In this document: piece after piece, positions 1-9,570 of the stretch
Position numbering within the stretch: position 1 is the stretch's first letter
Layout of the letters: each line of letters starts with the position of its first letter
Assembly (NCBI GenBank): GCA_009830035.1
Contig: SZZY01000004.1
Coordinates: 124,001-188,000, forward strand
Length of the DNA: 64,000 nt
Origin: Pantoea sp. Eser
GTDB taxonomy: Bacteria; Pseudomonadota; Gammaproteobacteria; Enterobacterales; Enterobacteriaceae
Direction: 5' to 3'
Program-made: the position numbers and the translations under genes
Notes under the pieces: model-generated
Told to the model about the DNA's origin: nothing
Databases searched by the model: none
The model's input: the letters and a program-made list of their open reading frames with translations, nothing else

Positions 1-485
1 GTAACAGCGCGGTGCGATAACGGAGCGCGATGAAAGGGGCCGGTATCCCGATTTAGCTTAATGTTAAGAAAAAATGCTATTTTTCCCGTTGTAGTATATT
101 TTTTATGTGCGGTTATTAACGGTTAAATGCCTGAATTTGCGATAAAAAACTGTGGTGATGCAGCGTGATAATGAAGTTTATCTAACAAATTAGCTGAAGA
201 TCTGTTTATTTATCTACGCGCATAGATACACTGTGTCTCCAGTGATTGCTCACGATGCACAGCAGGCGCCATTGATTGTGAAGTTACATTTGCTGCGTTA
301 AAGCGACCGGTCAAAAAGGATCGGCGAAAGCGAGCGAGGAGTCAGATTCCAACACCAGGGAATCCATTAACCTTTCATCATGGTTAGTCAACTGAACGTC
401 GCCACCGGGATGTTCCGCTTACACTCAGGGAACCGACCCATGGACGGGCGTTTATCGATCTGCATACTCATTCAGGGACAGGGTT
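1..485. other. Intergenic stretch upstream of the first transporter
   Basis: No convincing coding region, RNA gene or repeat is visible in this opening stretch. It is AT-rich up to about position 240 and then more balanced, and it presumably holds the promoter for the transporter that begins at 486. A possible palindrome, GTGA-N4-TCAC, near 252-263 has the wrong spacing for a CRP site. The gene upstream lies outside the window. Confidence 0.5.
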
Positions 486-1874
486 ATGACGGCACACAGC
501 ACCGTTAAGCAGCAGGCATCACTGCCTTCCTCCTCAGCCGCCGACGAGCGGTTTAATACTACATCTGACCGCAAAGATTTCTGGCGCGCCACTTTCTCAT
601 GCTGGTTAGGTACCGCCATGGAGTACGCGGATTTCGCGCTCTATGGCCTCGCCGCCGGCATTATTTTTGGTGACGTTTTCTTCCCGGAATCGACCCCGGC
701 GATGGCACTGCTCTCCAGCTTCGCTACTTGGTCGGTCGGCTTTGTTGCCCGCCCGATTGGCGCACTGTTCTTCGGCTGGCTCGGCGACCGCAAAGGGCGA
801 AAAGTGGTGATGATCGCCACTATCATCCTGATGGGTGCCTCCACCACGTTTATCGGTTTAATCCCCAGCTATGCCTCAGTTGGCGTCTGGGCACCGGCCT
901 GTCTGGTGCTGCTGCGCTTTACCCAGGGTTTTGGTGCCGGCGCTGAACTGTCGGGCGGTAAGGTGGTGCTGGGCGAATATGCGCCGGTGGAACGTCGCGG
1001 CCTGGTCTCTTCGGTGATCGCGCTTGGTTCCAACAGCGGTACGCTGCTGGTCTGGCTGATCGTGGTGCAGATGGATCAGCAGAGCCTGCTCGAATGGGGC
1101 TGGCGTATCCCGTTCCTCAGCAGTGCGCTGATCGTGCTGGTCGCCTTATGGATTCGACGTGACCTGCGTGAAACGCCGGTATTTGAACGTAAAAAGCGCA
1201 GATGGCAGCGGAACGTGCGGGCGTACTGGCGGCACAGCCAGCCGTCGATTCACGTCCTTTCTTTCAGCGTACCCGCGCCTTCTGGACCATGGTGGGTCTG
1301 CGTATCGGCGAGAATGGCCCCTCTTATCTGGCGCAGGGATTTATTGTTGGTTACGTCGCTAAGGTGTTGATGGTGGATAAATCGGTGCCGACCACCGCCG
1401 TTTTTCTGGCGTCGCTGCTAGGCTTTATCATTATCCCTTGCGCGGGCTGGCTGTCGGACCGCTTTGGCCGCCGGATAGTTTATCGCGTGTTCTGCCTGCT
1501 GCTGATGGTCTACGCCTGGCCGGCCTTTACGCTGCTGGATAGCCGCGAGCCGGTGCTGGTCATTCCGGTAATCGTGGTGGAGATGGCGCTGGCGTCGCTG
1601 GGTATCTTTGGCGTTCAGGCGGCGTGGGGCGTGGGGCGTGGAGATGTTCGGCGTTCATCACCGCTACACCAAAATGGCGGTGGCCAAAGAGCTGGGTTCA
1701 ATTCTTTCTGGCGGCACCGCGCCGCTGATCGCCGCGGCGATGCTCTCTTACAGCGGTCACTGGTGGCCGATTGCAGTCTACTTCTCGGCGATGGCTATAG
1801 TCGGATTCCTGACAACCTTTGTCGCCCCGGAGACGCGAGGGCGGGATCTTAACCTGCCGGATGACGCGATATAG
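486..1874 (+). pseudogene. MFS transporter of the metabolite:H+ symporter type, frameshifted twice
   Basis: Joined across three frames, this encodes an approximately 460-residue major facilitator protein. An N-terminal soluble tail is followed by a first helix with AMEYADFALYG, the loop GWLGDRKGRK between helices 2 and 3, and the second-half equivalent LSDRFGRR. The pattern fits metabolite:H+ symporters (ProP/citrate/shikimate relatives); the substrate is unknown. The first break is near 1193-1197, where an A run seems to have lost one base. The second is at 1621-1641, where the 7-base unit GGCGTGG occurs three times and two copies would restore the frame. Downstream sequence continues cleanly to a normal C-terminus, so both lesions are recent. 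It heads a cluster with a LacI regulator and a nucleoside hydrolase, so nucleoside or sugar uptake is a guess. Confidence 0.85.
1621..1641. repeat. Three tandem copies of a 7-bp unit (GGCGTGG) in the transporter gene
   Basis: GGCGTGG is present at 1621-1627, 1628-1634 and 1635-1641. Reading frames on either side join as a normal transporter sequence (AAWGVEMFG) if one copy is removed, so the ancestral state was probably two copies. The extra copy adds 7 bases and shifts the frame. Confidence 0.85.
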
Positions 1875-1940
1875 CCGGACAAGCAAAAAAGTACATCAGG
1901 CCGTGTAATGCGGCCTGCTTTGTTTATGGAGGAAAGTGAT

Positions 1941-2963
1941 GTGGCTAAGTCGTTAACAGAAAAAGTCACCCGCAGTGAGGTCGCGAAAGCGGCTGGCACC
2001 TCGGTGGCGGTGGTCAGTTATGCGATTAATAACGGGCCACGTCCGGTTGCCGATGCGACACGTCAGCGGGTGCTGGCAGCGATTCAGGCGACCGGTTACC
2101 GGCCAAACGCTGCGGCGCACGCCCTGGCCTCCGGCAATACCAAAACCTTTGGGCTGGTAGTGGCCAATATCAGCAATCCGTTTGTCGCCTCGATGGCGCA
2201 TGTGCTGCTGCAGTAGTCGCTGAATCACGGTCACGTGATGTTGCTGGGCGATGCCGGCGATGACCCCAAGCGCGAGCTGGAGTTGATTCAGGGGCTGCTG
2301 AACCGGCAGGTGGATGGACTGTTTTATAACAGCGTCGATCGCCATCCCTACATCGAGATAATTAAAGCCCGCGGTACCCCGCTGGTGATGCTGGAACGGG
2401 TCGAGCCGCAGCCGGACGTCAGTATGCTGCGGGTCAATGAGCTCCAGGCGGCGTGGCAGGTGACGTCGCACCTGCTGAGCCACGGTTATCAGCAGGTATG
2501 GATGATCAGCGGTCCGACAGAGATGCTCAACGCCTAGGATCGTATTCAGGGCTGGCGTGACGCGATGCAGGAGCGTGGCCTGCCGATTGATGAGTCGCTG
2601 ATCTTTCCGGCCAGTTACAGCCGGGAGGGCGGTTATGCGGCGGCCCGCACCATGATGGCACAGCGTCGTGTGCCGCGTGCGCTGTTTAGCAGCAATGAAG
2701 GCTAGGCGCTTGGCGCGTTGCGCGCCTTCTCCGAACAGCAGATTCGCGTGCCGCAGGATGTGGCGCTGGTCTGTTTCAATGGCACTGAACACGCCGCCTT
2801 TCACGTCCCGACCTTAACCACCGTGCGCCAGCCGCTGCGTGAGATGGCGCGTTGCGCTATTCAGATGCTGAAAGCGGGTCAGAATGAAGCACAGTTGAAA
2901 GAGTTTCCCCACTACCTTGAAATCGGCGAATCCTGCGGCTGTAAACCGCAACGCCAGAGTTAA
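1941..2963 (+). pseudogene. LacI-family transcriptional regulator with three in-frame amber codons
   Basis: A single uninterrupted frame encodes a complete LacI-type regulator of about 340 residues. The N-terminal helix-turn-helix reads [20 protein letters not shown], followed by a hinge and the periplasmic-binding-like sensor domain ending in VRQPLREMARCAIQMLK. The best start is GTG at 1941, preceded by GGAGGAA; an ATG at 1926 is an alternative. The frame is interrupted by TAG at 2214-2216, 2535-2537 and 2703-2705, with no indel anywhere. Each stop is one transition away from CAG or TGG, for example LLQ-stop-SLNHG and LNA-stop-DRIQGW. It probably controlled the neighbouring transporter and nucleoside hydrolase genes. 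Without amber suppression the longest N-terminal product is about 91 residues, containing only the DNA-binding part. Confidence 0.88.
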
Positions 2964-2975
2964 TCTTATAAGACC

Positions 2976-4048
2976 ATGAAAAGAATAATTATTGATTGCG
3001 ATCCGGGCAACGGAATCGCCGGTGCTAACACCGATGACGGGCTGGCGATTGCGCTGGCCCTGGTGTCTCCGGCATTATCGCTGGAGTTGATTACCACCGT
3101 GGCGGGCAACACGCCCTGTGAGCTGGGAACGCGCGTCGCCAAAGATCTGGTGACCCGACTGGGCTTAGCCATTCCGGTGGTACAGGGCGCGCAGCACAGG
3201 CACTTCAGCAAGATCCGGCTCCCTGGCGTGATGCGCTGGATAACCGGGTGAACCAGTCAGGACTCAGCACGCTGTGGCAGGATGTGCGTCAGCCTGCGGA
3301 TTTACCGGCGGATGCGGGCGAGGCGGCTGACGCCATCGGCAAGCTGATTTGCGATAATCTGGGTGAGATTACGCTGGTGGTGATTGGCCCGCTGACCAAT
3401 GTGGCGCTGGCGATGCAGCGCTATCCGGCGATGGCGGAAGCGGAGATTGTGGTCATGGGCGGAGTATTCGCGCTGGATGATTACATCAAAGACACCAATT
3501 TTGGCCTCGATCCTGAAGCGGCGCATCAGGTGTTGCACAGTGGCGCCACGCTGACGCTGGTGCCGATGGATGTCACCACCCAGACCTTGCTGACCCAGCA
3601 GGATCTAACCCGGCTGACCGCGGTTTATCATCCGCTGACGCAGTTTGTGCGCGAAACCCTGCGGCCGTGGATCGACTATTCCATGCAGACCCGCCAGCTG
3701 GCAGGTTGCTGGATCCACGATGCGCTGGTGATCGCCTGGCTGCTGAATCAGCGGGTGGCATCCGGCATCGATTACCGGGTGGATATCGAACTGCGGGCCG
3801 GGCCGACGCGCGGTAAAAGCTGGCGTTATCGTCAACCGTTGCGCGTTACCACCGGCATTCCGGAGGACTGTGGCGCGTTAGTGCACGTACTGCATCGTGT
3901 CGATAATGCCCAGCTGTTGTCGATCATCGAACAGGCTTTCAGTCGCCTGAAGCCTGAAAACCGGGGCGCAACCCTCCCCGTATCCTCACTGAAACTCCTC
4001 TCTGACACGCTTATTTACAGCCCGAAGCAGCGGCTGACAATCGCGTAG
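2976..4048 (+). pseudogene. Inosine/uridine-preferring nucleoside hydrolase, frameshifted
   Basis: The N-terminus IIIDCDPGNGIAGANTDDG is the calcium-binding aspartate cluster of ribonucleoside hydrolases (RihA/B/C family), which release the base from ribose. VIGPLTNVALAM, VVMGGVF and the later HDALVIAWLL motif complete the fold. The frame is broken near 3190-3205: the first part runs off into a short tail ending at 3251, and the rest continues in another frame (ALQQDPAPWRDALDNRVNQ) to 4048. A single lost base in the CAC-CAG context would explain it. The C-terminal tail after about 3950 is longer than usual and may not be original. It lies 12 bases after the LacI gene and is probably co-transcribed with it. 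Confidence 0.85.
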
Positions 4049-4067
4049 CACGCTAATCTTTCTGACA

Positions 4068-4082
4068 TGATGTATACAATTG
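4068..4082. promoter_or_regulatory. GTATAC-centred palindrome upstream of the SHS-type transporter
   Basis: The sequence TGTATACA (4071-4078), flanked by A and AT, is a perfect palindrome about 90 bases before the transporter start at 4166. Palindromes around GTATAC are typical operators of GntR-family regulators. A similar one lies before the allophanate hydrolase gene (34811-34820). Its function here is only inferred. Confidence 0.3.
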
Positions 4083-4165
4083 GTTAACAAAATTGAAACC
4101 ATGCTATGGGTTGCGCCAACCCCTTTCCGGCCGGTGTGCCGAAGCCGCTCAGACAGGATAGTGAC

Positions 4166-5095
4166 ATGCTTAACTGGACTCCAACCCAGCGAAACGTGGT
4201 GTTTGCCAGTTTTGCCAGCTGGACGCTGGATGCTTTCGACTTCTTCATTCTGGTTTTTGTGCTCAGCGATCTGGCGCATTACTTTCACTCTTCGGTTTCG
4301 GAGGTTTTGCTGGCGATTATGCTGACGCTGGCGGTGCGGCCGATCGGGGCGCTGTTGTTTGGTCGTCTGGCGGAGCGCTACGGCCGCAAGCCGATTCTGC
4401 TGCTGCCGTTTATCTATTTTAAAGTACCGGAATCACCGGTCTGGCTGGCGGCGCGCCAACATAAAACCAGCTCGGCGCTGATGCCGATCATTCGCCAGCA
4501 CTGGAAAATCTGTCTCTATATGGTGCTGCTGATAGCCTGCTTTAACTTCTTCAGCCACGGCACCCAGGATCTCTATCCCACCTTCCTGAAAGTGCAGCAC
4601 CAGTTTGATGCTCATACCGTCAGCCTGATCGCCATCGGTTACAACATTGCGGCGATGCTGGGCGGCATCTGTTTTGGCTCGCTGTCTGAGCGTATCAGCC
4701 GTGAAAAAGCGATTATTCTGGCGTCACTGCTGACGTTGCCGATTTTTCCGCTGTGGGCTTTTTCCTGCGGCTCATGGGCGATCGGTATCAGCGCTTTCCT
4801 GATGCAGTTTATGGTGCAGGGCGCGTGGGGTGTCGTTCCGAACTATCTGACCGAGCTGGTTCCGGCCAACGCCCGCGCCGTGTTGCCGGGCTTTGTCTAT
4901 CAGCTGGGGAATCTGATTGCTTCGGTCAACGCCACGCTGCAATCGCGTATTGAAGAAGCCCATGGCGGCAATTACGGACTGGGCATGGCGATAGTGGCGG
5001 GCACGGTCGCCGTGCTGATCTCTCTGTTGGTGGCGTTTGGTCGCGAGACGCGCGGCATCGAAATCTCCGGCGCGGTGGACAGGGAGCCCGATTAA
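4166..5095 (+). pseudogene. MFS transporter of the sialate/lactate (SHS) type with a large in-frame deletion
   Basis: From ATG at 4166, preceded by AGGATAG, a 309-residue frame encodes an MFS protein. Helix 1 contains WTLDAFDFF and the helix 2-3 loop GRLAERYGRKP, both typical of NanT/lactate-type SHS transporters. Directly after RKPILLLPF (about 4405-4420) the sequence jumps to IYFKVPESPVWLAA, which normally follows helix 6. About 110-120 residues, helices 3 to 6, are therefore missing. The second half is complete, ending RETRGIEISG. Normal length is about 420-430 residues. The frame is open, but the protein can hardly form a working carrier. Its stop overlaps the stop of the convergent YbaK-type gene. 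Confidence 0.75.
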
Positions 5096-5563
5096 CGCGC
5101 CTCGCAGACGTCGACCCAGCGGGCAGCGGGCAGCGGTCAGCTCGGCCATCTGTTGCGGACTGATGCGCACGGCGCTATGGATGGCGCCCGCCGCGGGTAA
5201 CACCTCGTCGAAACTGCGCAGCGAAATGTCGCAGTAAACGGTCAGCGGATTTTCCAGCCCGAAAGGACAGACGCCGCCGACCGGATGGCCGGTCCAGTTA
5301 ATCACTTCATCCACGCTGAGCATTCGCGCTTTGGCCCCTAGCGCCGCTTTCAGCTTGCGATTATCCAGCCGGGCATCGCCACGGGTAACGATCAGCACCA
5401 CTTCATCTTTGACCTTCAACGACAGGGTTTTGGCTATCTGGCCCGGCATCACGCCGTGGGCGCGGGCGGCCATATCAACCGTTGTGGTGCTTTCGGCCAA
5501 CTCAATAATCTCAATTTCAGGGGCGTGTTCGGCAAAGAACTGGCGTACTGACTCCAGACTCAT
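5092..5563 (-). pseudogene. YbaK/ProX-family aminoacyl-tRNA deacylase, frameshifted at its C-terminus
   Basis: The product is a roughly 155-residue YbaK/EbsC-domain protein, a family that removes mischarged amino acids from tRNA. Start ATG at 5563 has a good ribosome site (TGGAGAAAAAG). Family features are AKTLSLKVKDEVVLIVTRGDARLD, and the GHPVGGVCPFGL loop near residues 95-105. The intended end is ELTAARWVDVCEAR with TAA at 5092-5094. A tandem 7-base duplication at 5118-5136 shifts the frame just before these last residues. The protein therefore loses its tail and reads on antisense into the transporter gene, stopping at 4772 with about 110 foreign residues. The catalytic domain is otherwise intact, so partial activity cannot be excluded. 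Confidence 0.85.
5118..5136. repeat. 7-bp tandem duplication (AGCGGGC) at the end of the YbaK-type gene
   Basis: AGCGGGC occurs at 5118-5124 and 5125-5131 and continues as AGCGG at 5132-5136. Removing one copy restores the expected C-terminus TAARWVDVCEAR followed by a stop. The duplication therefore explains the frameshift directly. Confidence 0.88.
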
Positions 5564-5659
5564 CTTTTTCTCCAGGCTGATCGAAGGCGTAAAAATTGCC
5601 ACAAGCCTCGAAGCCTGTAAACGAGATAAAAGGAGATTTAGTGACAGAAGGCGTCGCGA

Positions 5660-6436
5660 TCAGCTACTGCTTAAGGTGCAGTTGCCGCATTGTGCCACAT
5701 CGGGGATGCGGTAGCGCTGGCAGCAGCTGCGACGGACCAGTTCACCGTTGCGGGGGATCATGGTGCGGTAGAGCGGATTATCGCTGCCATCCAGCAGCTG
5801 CTGGTTGAAGAACAGCGCCTGTTCCAGTTGGGCGACCTGCAGGTCGCCGAGCGCATTTTTCAGCTCGCCGAGGAACCACTGAAACGAAAAACCCATGTTG
5901 TTCCAGATCAGTCGGGCATTGATATCGCCGTGGCGGGTAATGCTGTTCACCACCGGGATCAGATGCTGCTGTATCAGCCGATTGAGGCGCTGCTGCGCAT
6001 TCAGGTAGTGCGCGTCCTCATCCTCCTGCTGCACCGCAATCCAGAACGCGGCGGGATGACTGTGCTGAAACTCCACCCGGATATGCTCTGGCGAGCAGTC
6101 GAGCGCACGTGACTCCTGCAGCAGGGCGATATCAGCGGCGGCGGCAGCAGACCAAAATACCACTGCGCCCACAGTGACAGCACCGGTTTTGCTTCCCGTA
6201 CGGCATCAGGATGATCGCGATAGAGATAGTCGCTGTAACGCTGAATCAGCGGCGTAAACACGGCGGGTTGTGACCAGTCGTCGAGCGTCAGGCAATCGGG
6301 CGCGGCAGGCTGATCGAGCTTAATCGACTGCTGCAGATAGCCGTTGCTGCAAACTTTCCGCCAGCGGACAGTCGTCTTGCCGGAAGATCATCGACTGGGA
6401 GCTAAAGCGATTTTCCTGAGCGGTTACGGTTGCCAT
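5660..6436 (-). pseudogene. fhuF: FhuF, ferric-siderophore (hydroxamate) reductase, frameshifted
   Basis: FhuF is a cytoplasmic [2Fe-2S] protein that reduces iron in imported hydroxamate siderophores. The C-terminus carries its unusual cluster motif C-C-x10-C-x2-C (RRSCCQRYRIPDVAQCGNC). KPVLSLWAQWYFGLL and CSPEHIRVEF match the E. coli protein closely. Start ATG is at 6436. There are two breaks. One lies in the first 30-40 codons, around 6345-6385, where the initial frame meets TAA. The other is at 6129-6132, where AT is duplicated (GATATC instead of GATC). A Fur box lies just upstream. In E. coli fhuF is also next to yjjZ and leucine tRNAs. Loss of the gene suggests hydroxamate iron uptake is no longer used. 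Confidence 0.9.
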
Positions 6437-6464
6437 GTCGACTCGCGAAAGAGTAGATAAGAAA

Positions 6465-6483
6465 GCAAATGATAATCGTTATC
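6465..6483 (-). promoter_or_regulatory. Fur box upstream of fhuF
   Basis: GCAAATGATAATCGTTATC matches the Fur consensus GATAATGATAATCATTATC at 16 of 19 positions by hand count. It lies 29 bases before the fhuF start codon, the expected place for iron-dependent repression of fhuF. The operator is preserved although the gene is broken. Confidence 0.8.
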
Positions 6484-6627
6484 GATTCACTCTTCAAGCC
6501 GTACAAAACATCAGCAGGTTCGGGCGCTGGCCGCAGGAAGGAATTAAGTCAGGAACAGGAACTATATAGAATGAAAAACTGCTGTACCGCCGTCACGGCA
6601 TGATAATAGTCGGTTACGGTACCGGTA

Positions 6628-7701
6628 TTATACGTGCTCGCCGGACGGCGGTAAATCTTCCCAGGCAAGAATGGTATTTCTGCCCTGGTTTTTGGCCACA
6701 TATAACGCGCGGTCAGCATTCGCCACCGCTTGGTCAAATTCATTATCATAAATAGGCGCAATGCCGGCGCTAATCGTCACGTGGGTCGAGACTTTTTCAT
6801 TAAAGCGGTGGGGGATTTCTAAATCGACCACATAATGACGAATGCGCTCCGCCAGCTTCATTGCAATGGAACTGTTGACGTTGGTCATCAGCACAAGAAA
6901 TTCTTCGCCGCCATAACGGGTAACCACATCCCGTGAACGTACCGCATCGCGAATGGCCATCGAGACCCGTGCCAGCGCTTTGTTACCCATCGTGTGACCA
7001 TAATTGTCGTTATAGGCTTTGAAATGATCGATATCCAGCAGCAGGACATAGTGGCTGCCGGCGTGGTTTTCCAGAATATTGTCGAGCCGGTTTTTCAGTC
7101 CGCGGCGATTATACAGTCCGGTGAGCGGATCGAGCATGCTGAGGTCGCTAAAAGCTTCTTTCTCTTGGTACAGCTGGCGCATCAGGCGCAGGGTAAAGTG
7201 ATCAGCGCGACGACGCATCAGATGCTGTAGTGAGAAGCCAGTCAGCGGCAGGGCGATGTTCAGCAGGATCAGCGGCAGGTGTTCACCGTTATCCAGCAGC
7301 AACACGGTGACCACCGGCGGGGTGATATGCAGGCAGAAGGCCAGCAGATGATCGCTCAGGGCGATAGCGCTGATAAAAAAGACGCTCAGTAAACTGATAA
7401 TCAGAAAACCGCCATCGAAATAAAATACCTGATGAAACCCGTAGTTAATGTGCCAGGCCCACAGCGCACCCAGTATAAAGGAGACCGGATTTAATAGCGG
7501 TAGTTTTAGTTTAGTGCGGACTAAGCAAAGGCATAATATTGCGCTACTAAAAATGGCAACGATATTGACCGGTAATGTCATTTCGCTCTTTTTTATCGGA
7601 GTCAGACAAAATAGCGAAATAACCACGTTAAGGCACAACAAAAGCATGAGGGAAAGCCGATATTTGCTGTGTTTCAGTTCTTCATAAGATTGTAATTTCA
7701 T
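6628..7701 (-). CDS. Membrane-bound diguanylate cyclase (GGDEF protein)
   Basis: The protein makes the second messenger cyclic di-GMP from two GTP. From the ATG at 7701 it has 357 residues; an upstream ATG at 7740 would add 13. The first 170 residues contain about five to six hydrophobic helices and look like a membrane sensor of MASE type. The C-terminal half is a GGDEF domain with DPLTGLYNRRGL, the metal-binding LLDIDHFKAYND and the active loop RYGGEEF. An RSRD motif five residues before the loop is a product-inhibition I-site. All key residues are present, so it should be active and feedback-inhibited. No similar gene sits here in E. coli. It stands alone between fhuF and yjjZ and may link an unknown membrane cue to surface attachment. 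Confidence 0.9.
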   Translation of the reverse strand: MKLQSYEELKHSKYRLSLMLLLCLNVVISLFCLTPIKKSEMTLPVNIVAIFSSAILCLCLVRTKLKLPLLNPVSFILGALWAWHINYGFHQVFYFDGGFLIISLLSVFFISAIALSDHLLAFCLHITPPVVTVLLLDNGEHLPLILLNIALPLTGFSLQHLMRRRADHFTLRLMRQLYQEKEAFSDLSMLDPLTGLYNRRGLKNRLDNILENHAGSHYVLLLDIDHFKAYNDNYGHTMGNKALARVSMAIRDAVRSRDVVTRYGGEEFLVLMTNVNSSIAMKLAERIRHYVVDLEIPHRFNEKVSTHVTISAGIAPIYDNEFDQAVANADRALYVAKNQGRNTILAWEDLPPSGEHV

Positions 7702-7888
7702 TACAAATACTCGTAACGGCCCTGAAATATCAAAGCGCAAACCGGCAGAGAGCTTTACCGGACAGTGAGCAAATTATTGCTGTTATTAATAGTGTTATCG
7801 GCCGCAATCTAGCATTTTCCAACTGGTCTGTCATCTTCCTGGCCGGGCCAGATAAAAACAGGCTGCATAAGGCACAAAACTGTTCCAT

Positions 7889-7907
7889 GATAATGGGAAT
7901 GCTTATC
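7889..7907 (+). promoter_or_regulatory. Fur box upstream of yjjZ
   Basis: GATAATGGGAATGCTTATC matches the Fur consensus at about 15 of 19 positions and lies 17 bases before the yjjZ start at 7924. E. coli yjjZ is also associated with Fur control, which supports the assignment. Confidence 0.72.
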
Positions 7908-7923
7908 ATTTGAAGTTTGAGTC

Positions 7924-8208
7924 ATGAGGATGGCCATTATTGCCGCCTGCGGCCTGTGGGGATTTAGCTGGATGATGGGGAATAAACTGGATAGCGCTTG
8001 GAGCGTTCTGCTGCCGTGCGCCGCGCTGCCATTGTTCGCCTTATGGGGACCGAGCTTCAGCCAGTGGCGCGGGTTGATGATCGTGGCGCTGTTGCTGACC
8101 ATTGTGATGCTGTTTAATCAGCGCTTACGTCACTATATGCTGCTACCATCATGCTTGGCATTAGCGGGCGGACTGGCGGCGGTGTCAGTGAATTTTCATT
8201 TGAATTAA
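7924..8208 (+). CDS. yjjZ: YjjZ-like small membrane protein (DUF1435)
   Basis: This is a 94-residue, very hydrophobic protein with about three membrane-spanning stretches (residues roughly 3-18, 24-42 and 48-62, with a further one near 70-88). Position between fhuF and a leucine tRNA next to rsmC, the size and the Fur box match E. coli yjjZ, a DUF1435 protein of unknown function. The identification rests mainly on synteny and general character. It is intact although fhuF is broken. Confidence 0.65.
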   Translation: MRMAIIAACGLWGFSWMMGNKLDSAWSVLLPCAALPLFALWGPSFSQWRGLMIVALLLTIVMLFNQRLRHYMLLPSCLALAGGLAAVSVNFHLN

Positions 8209-8300
8209 ATATGATGTGCCGGGAGAGGAAATAGCGTTTAGAAGGGTGTTGATAACCGAAACGGTTGAGAAGCGAAAGTAAAGCAGGAAGATGAAAACGT

Positions 8301-8387
8301 TGGTGCGAAGAGAGGGACTTGAACCCTCACGTCCGTTAAGACACTAACACCTGAAGCTAGCGCGTCGACCAATTCCGCCACCTTCGC
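8301..8387 (-). tRNA. leuV: tRNA-Leu (anticodon CAG)
   Basis: On the minus strand the 87-base sequence begins GCGAAGGTGGCGGAATTGG, has the anticodon loop TTCAGGT (anticodon CAG), a long variable arm typical of leucine tRNAs, the T-loop GTTCAAGTC, and an encoded CCA end. It closely resembles the E. coli leuQPV tRNAs, which sit at the same place next to rsmC. Only one copy is present here against three in E. coli. Confidence 0.95.
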
Positions 8388-8538
8388 ATACCCGTAACAC
8401 CTTGAGAATGTTACAACCACGGAGGCGCATTCTGGAGATTTTACTCAATGCGCCAACAACTATTTTGTCGGGCTGAAACGATCGCTGTAAAAAGCAACGT
8501 TTTCAGCCCGGCAAAGCGGTTAACGCCGGGAAAAGTCT

Positions 8539-9570
8539 TTAGCGCGTTTTGGCACCGCGACCGTAAACGGCGCGATAAACTTTGAAGCGGCCGGTTTGCG
8601 CCAGCACTTCGTGACTGCCAAAGGCTTCATCCAGCACCTGTGGGCAGGGCAGGAAGGCGTTAGCCACGATACGCAGCTCGCCACCGGTGTTGAGATGCTT
8701 CACCGCGCCGCGGATCAGCGTCTGTGCCGCATCCAGACTGGTCTGGGTGCCTTCATGGAACGGCGGGTTCGAGATAATCACGTCGAAACGACCGGTCACG
8801 TCAGAGAAGACGTTACTGGCGAACACTTCGCCTTCCAGACTGTTGGCGGCCAGCGTGGCTTTACTCGCCTCAATCGCCGCGGCGTGCACGTCGCACAGCC
8901 ACAGATGGACTTTTGGCGAACGCGCCGGCAACGACGCGGCAAGCACACCCGCACCACAGCCGATATCCAGCACCTTGCCTTTGGTATGTGCGGTGAAGGT
9001 AGACAGCAGCAGCGCGCTGCCGCTGTCTAGGCCGTCGCGGCTGAACACGCCCGGCAGGGTATGCACGGTCAGGCCGTTCAGCTGATAGGTATGACCAAAG
9101 GTGCTGGCGTCGAAGATCGGCTGGCGATCAAGGCGGCCGTGATAGAGGCCACAGCGACGTGCGCTGTCGATCTTCTCCAGCGTGACCCACTCTTCCAGCA
9201 TCCCTTCGGCGCTGCGCACGCCGCTGCGGTTTTCACCCACTACAAATACATCGCAGCCCACCGGCAGCAGCGACAGCAGGTTTTGCAGCTGGAACTGCAC
9301 TTCCGGTTTGTTCTTGGTCCAGAAATAGACCAGCGTATCGCAGCCCTGCACATCCTCCGCCTGCGCAACCAGTCCATAACGCGCCTGTTCGCCCATACGG
9401 CGGCTCAGGTTTTGCCAGTGATGATATTGCTGGGTATGCACACGCGAAGAGGCGGTTTCCAGTTGAGCGGGCAGGTCATCCTGCAGATCGCCAGCAAATA
9501 AAACATGGTGGGCGGTAAATTCATCACTGTGGCGCAGAATGACTTCGCTGGCCGGGGTAAAAGCAGACAT
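8539..9570 (-). CDS. rsmC: RsmC, 16S rRNA m2G1207 methyltransferase
   Basis: RsmC methylates guanine 1207 of 16S rRNA in the 30S subunit, using S-adenosylmethionine. The 343-residue length from ATG at 9570 equals the E. coli enzyme. The first half is the degenerate N-terminal methyltransferase-like domain. The second half is catalytic, with the SAM loop [13 protein letters not shown] near residue 200 and the target-base motif NPPFHEG near 265. It is divergent from holD, with about 105 bases between the start codons. An imperfect inverted repeat at about 8470-8513 could act as its terminator. No defect is visible. Confidence 0.96.
   Translation of the reverse strand: MSAFTPASEVILRHSDEFTAHHVLFAGDLQDDLPAQLETASSRVHTQQYHHWQNLSRRMGEQARYGLVAQAEDVQGCDTLVYFWTKNKPEVQFQLQNLLSLLPVGCDVFVVGENRSGVRSAEGMLEEWVTLEKIDSARRCGLYHGRLDRQPIFDASTFGHTYQLNGLTVHTLPGVFSRDGLDSGSALLLSTFTAHTKGKVLDIGCGAGVLAASLPARSPKVHLWLCDVHAAAIEASKATLAANSLEGEVFASNVFSDVTGRFDVIISNPPFHEGTQTSLDAAQTLIRGAVKHLNTGGELRIVANAFLPCPQVLDEAFGSHEVLAQTGRFKVYRAVYGRGAKTR

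Noticed and set aside
252..263. GTGATTGCTCAC as a CRP site
   Set aside because: The half-sites are separated by 4 bases instead of 6, so it does not fit the CRP consensus.
1953..2804. Long open frame of 283 codons on the minus strand across the LacI gene
   Set aside because: It is antisense to a clearly recognisable LacI sequence, has low-complexity His/Arg/Gln-rich composition and no known motif, typical of a shadow frame in GC-rich coding DNA.
8301..8387. Integration site at the tRNA-Leu gene
   Set aside because: I looked for a duplicated tRNA 3' end or an integrase gene nearby and found neither, so there is no sign of an integrated element here.
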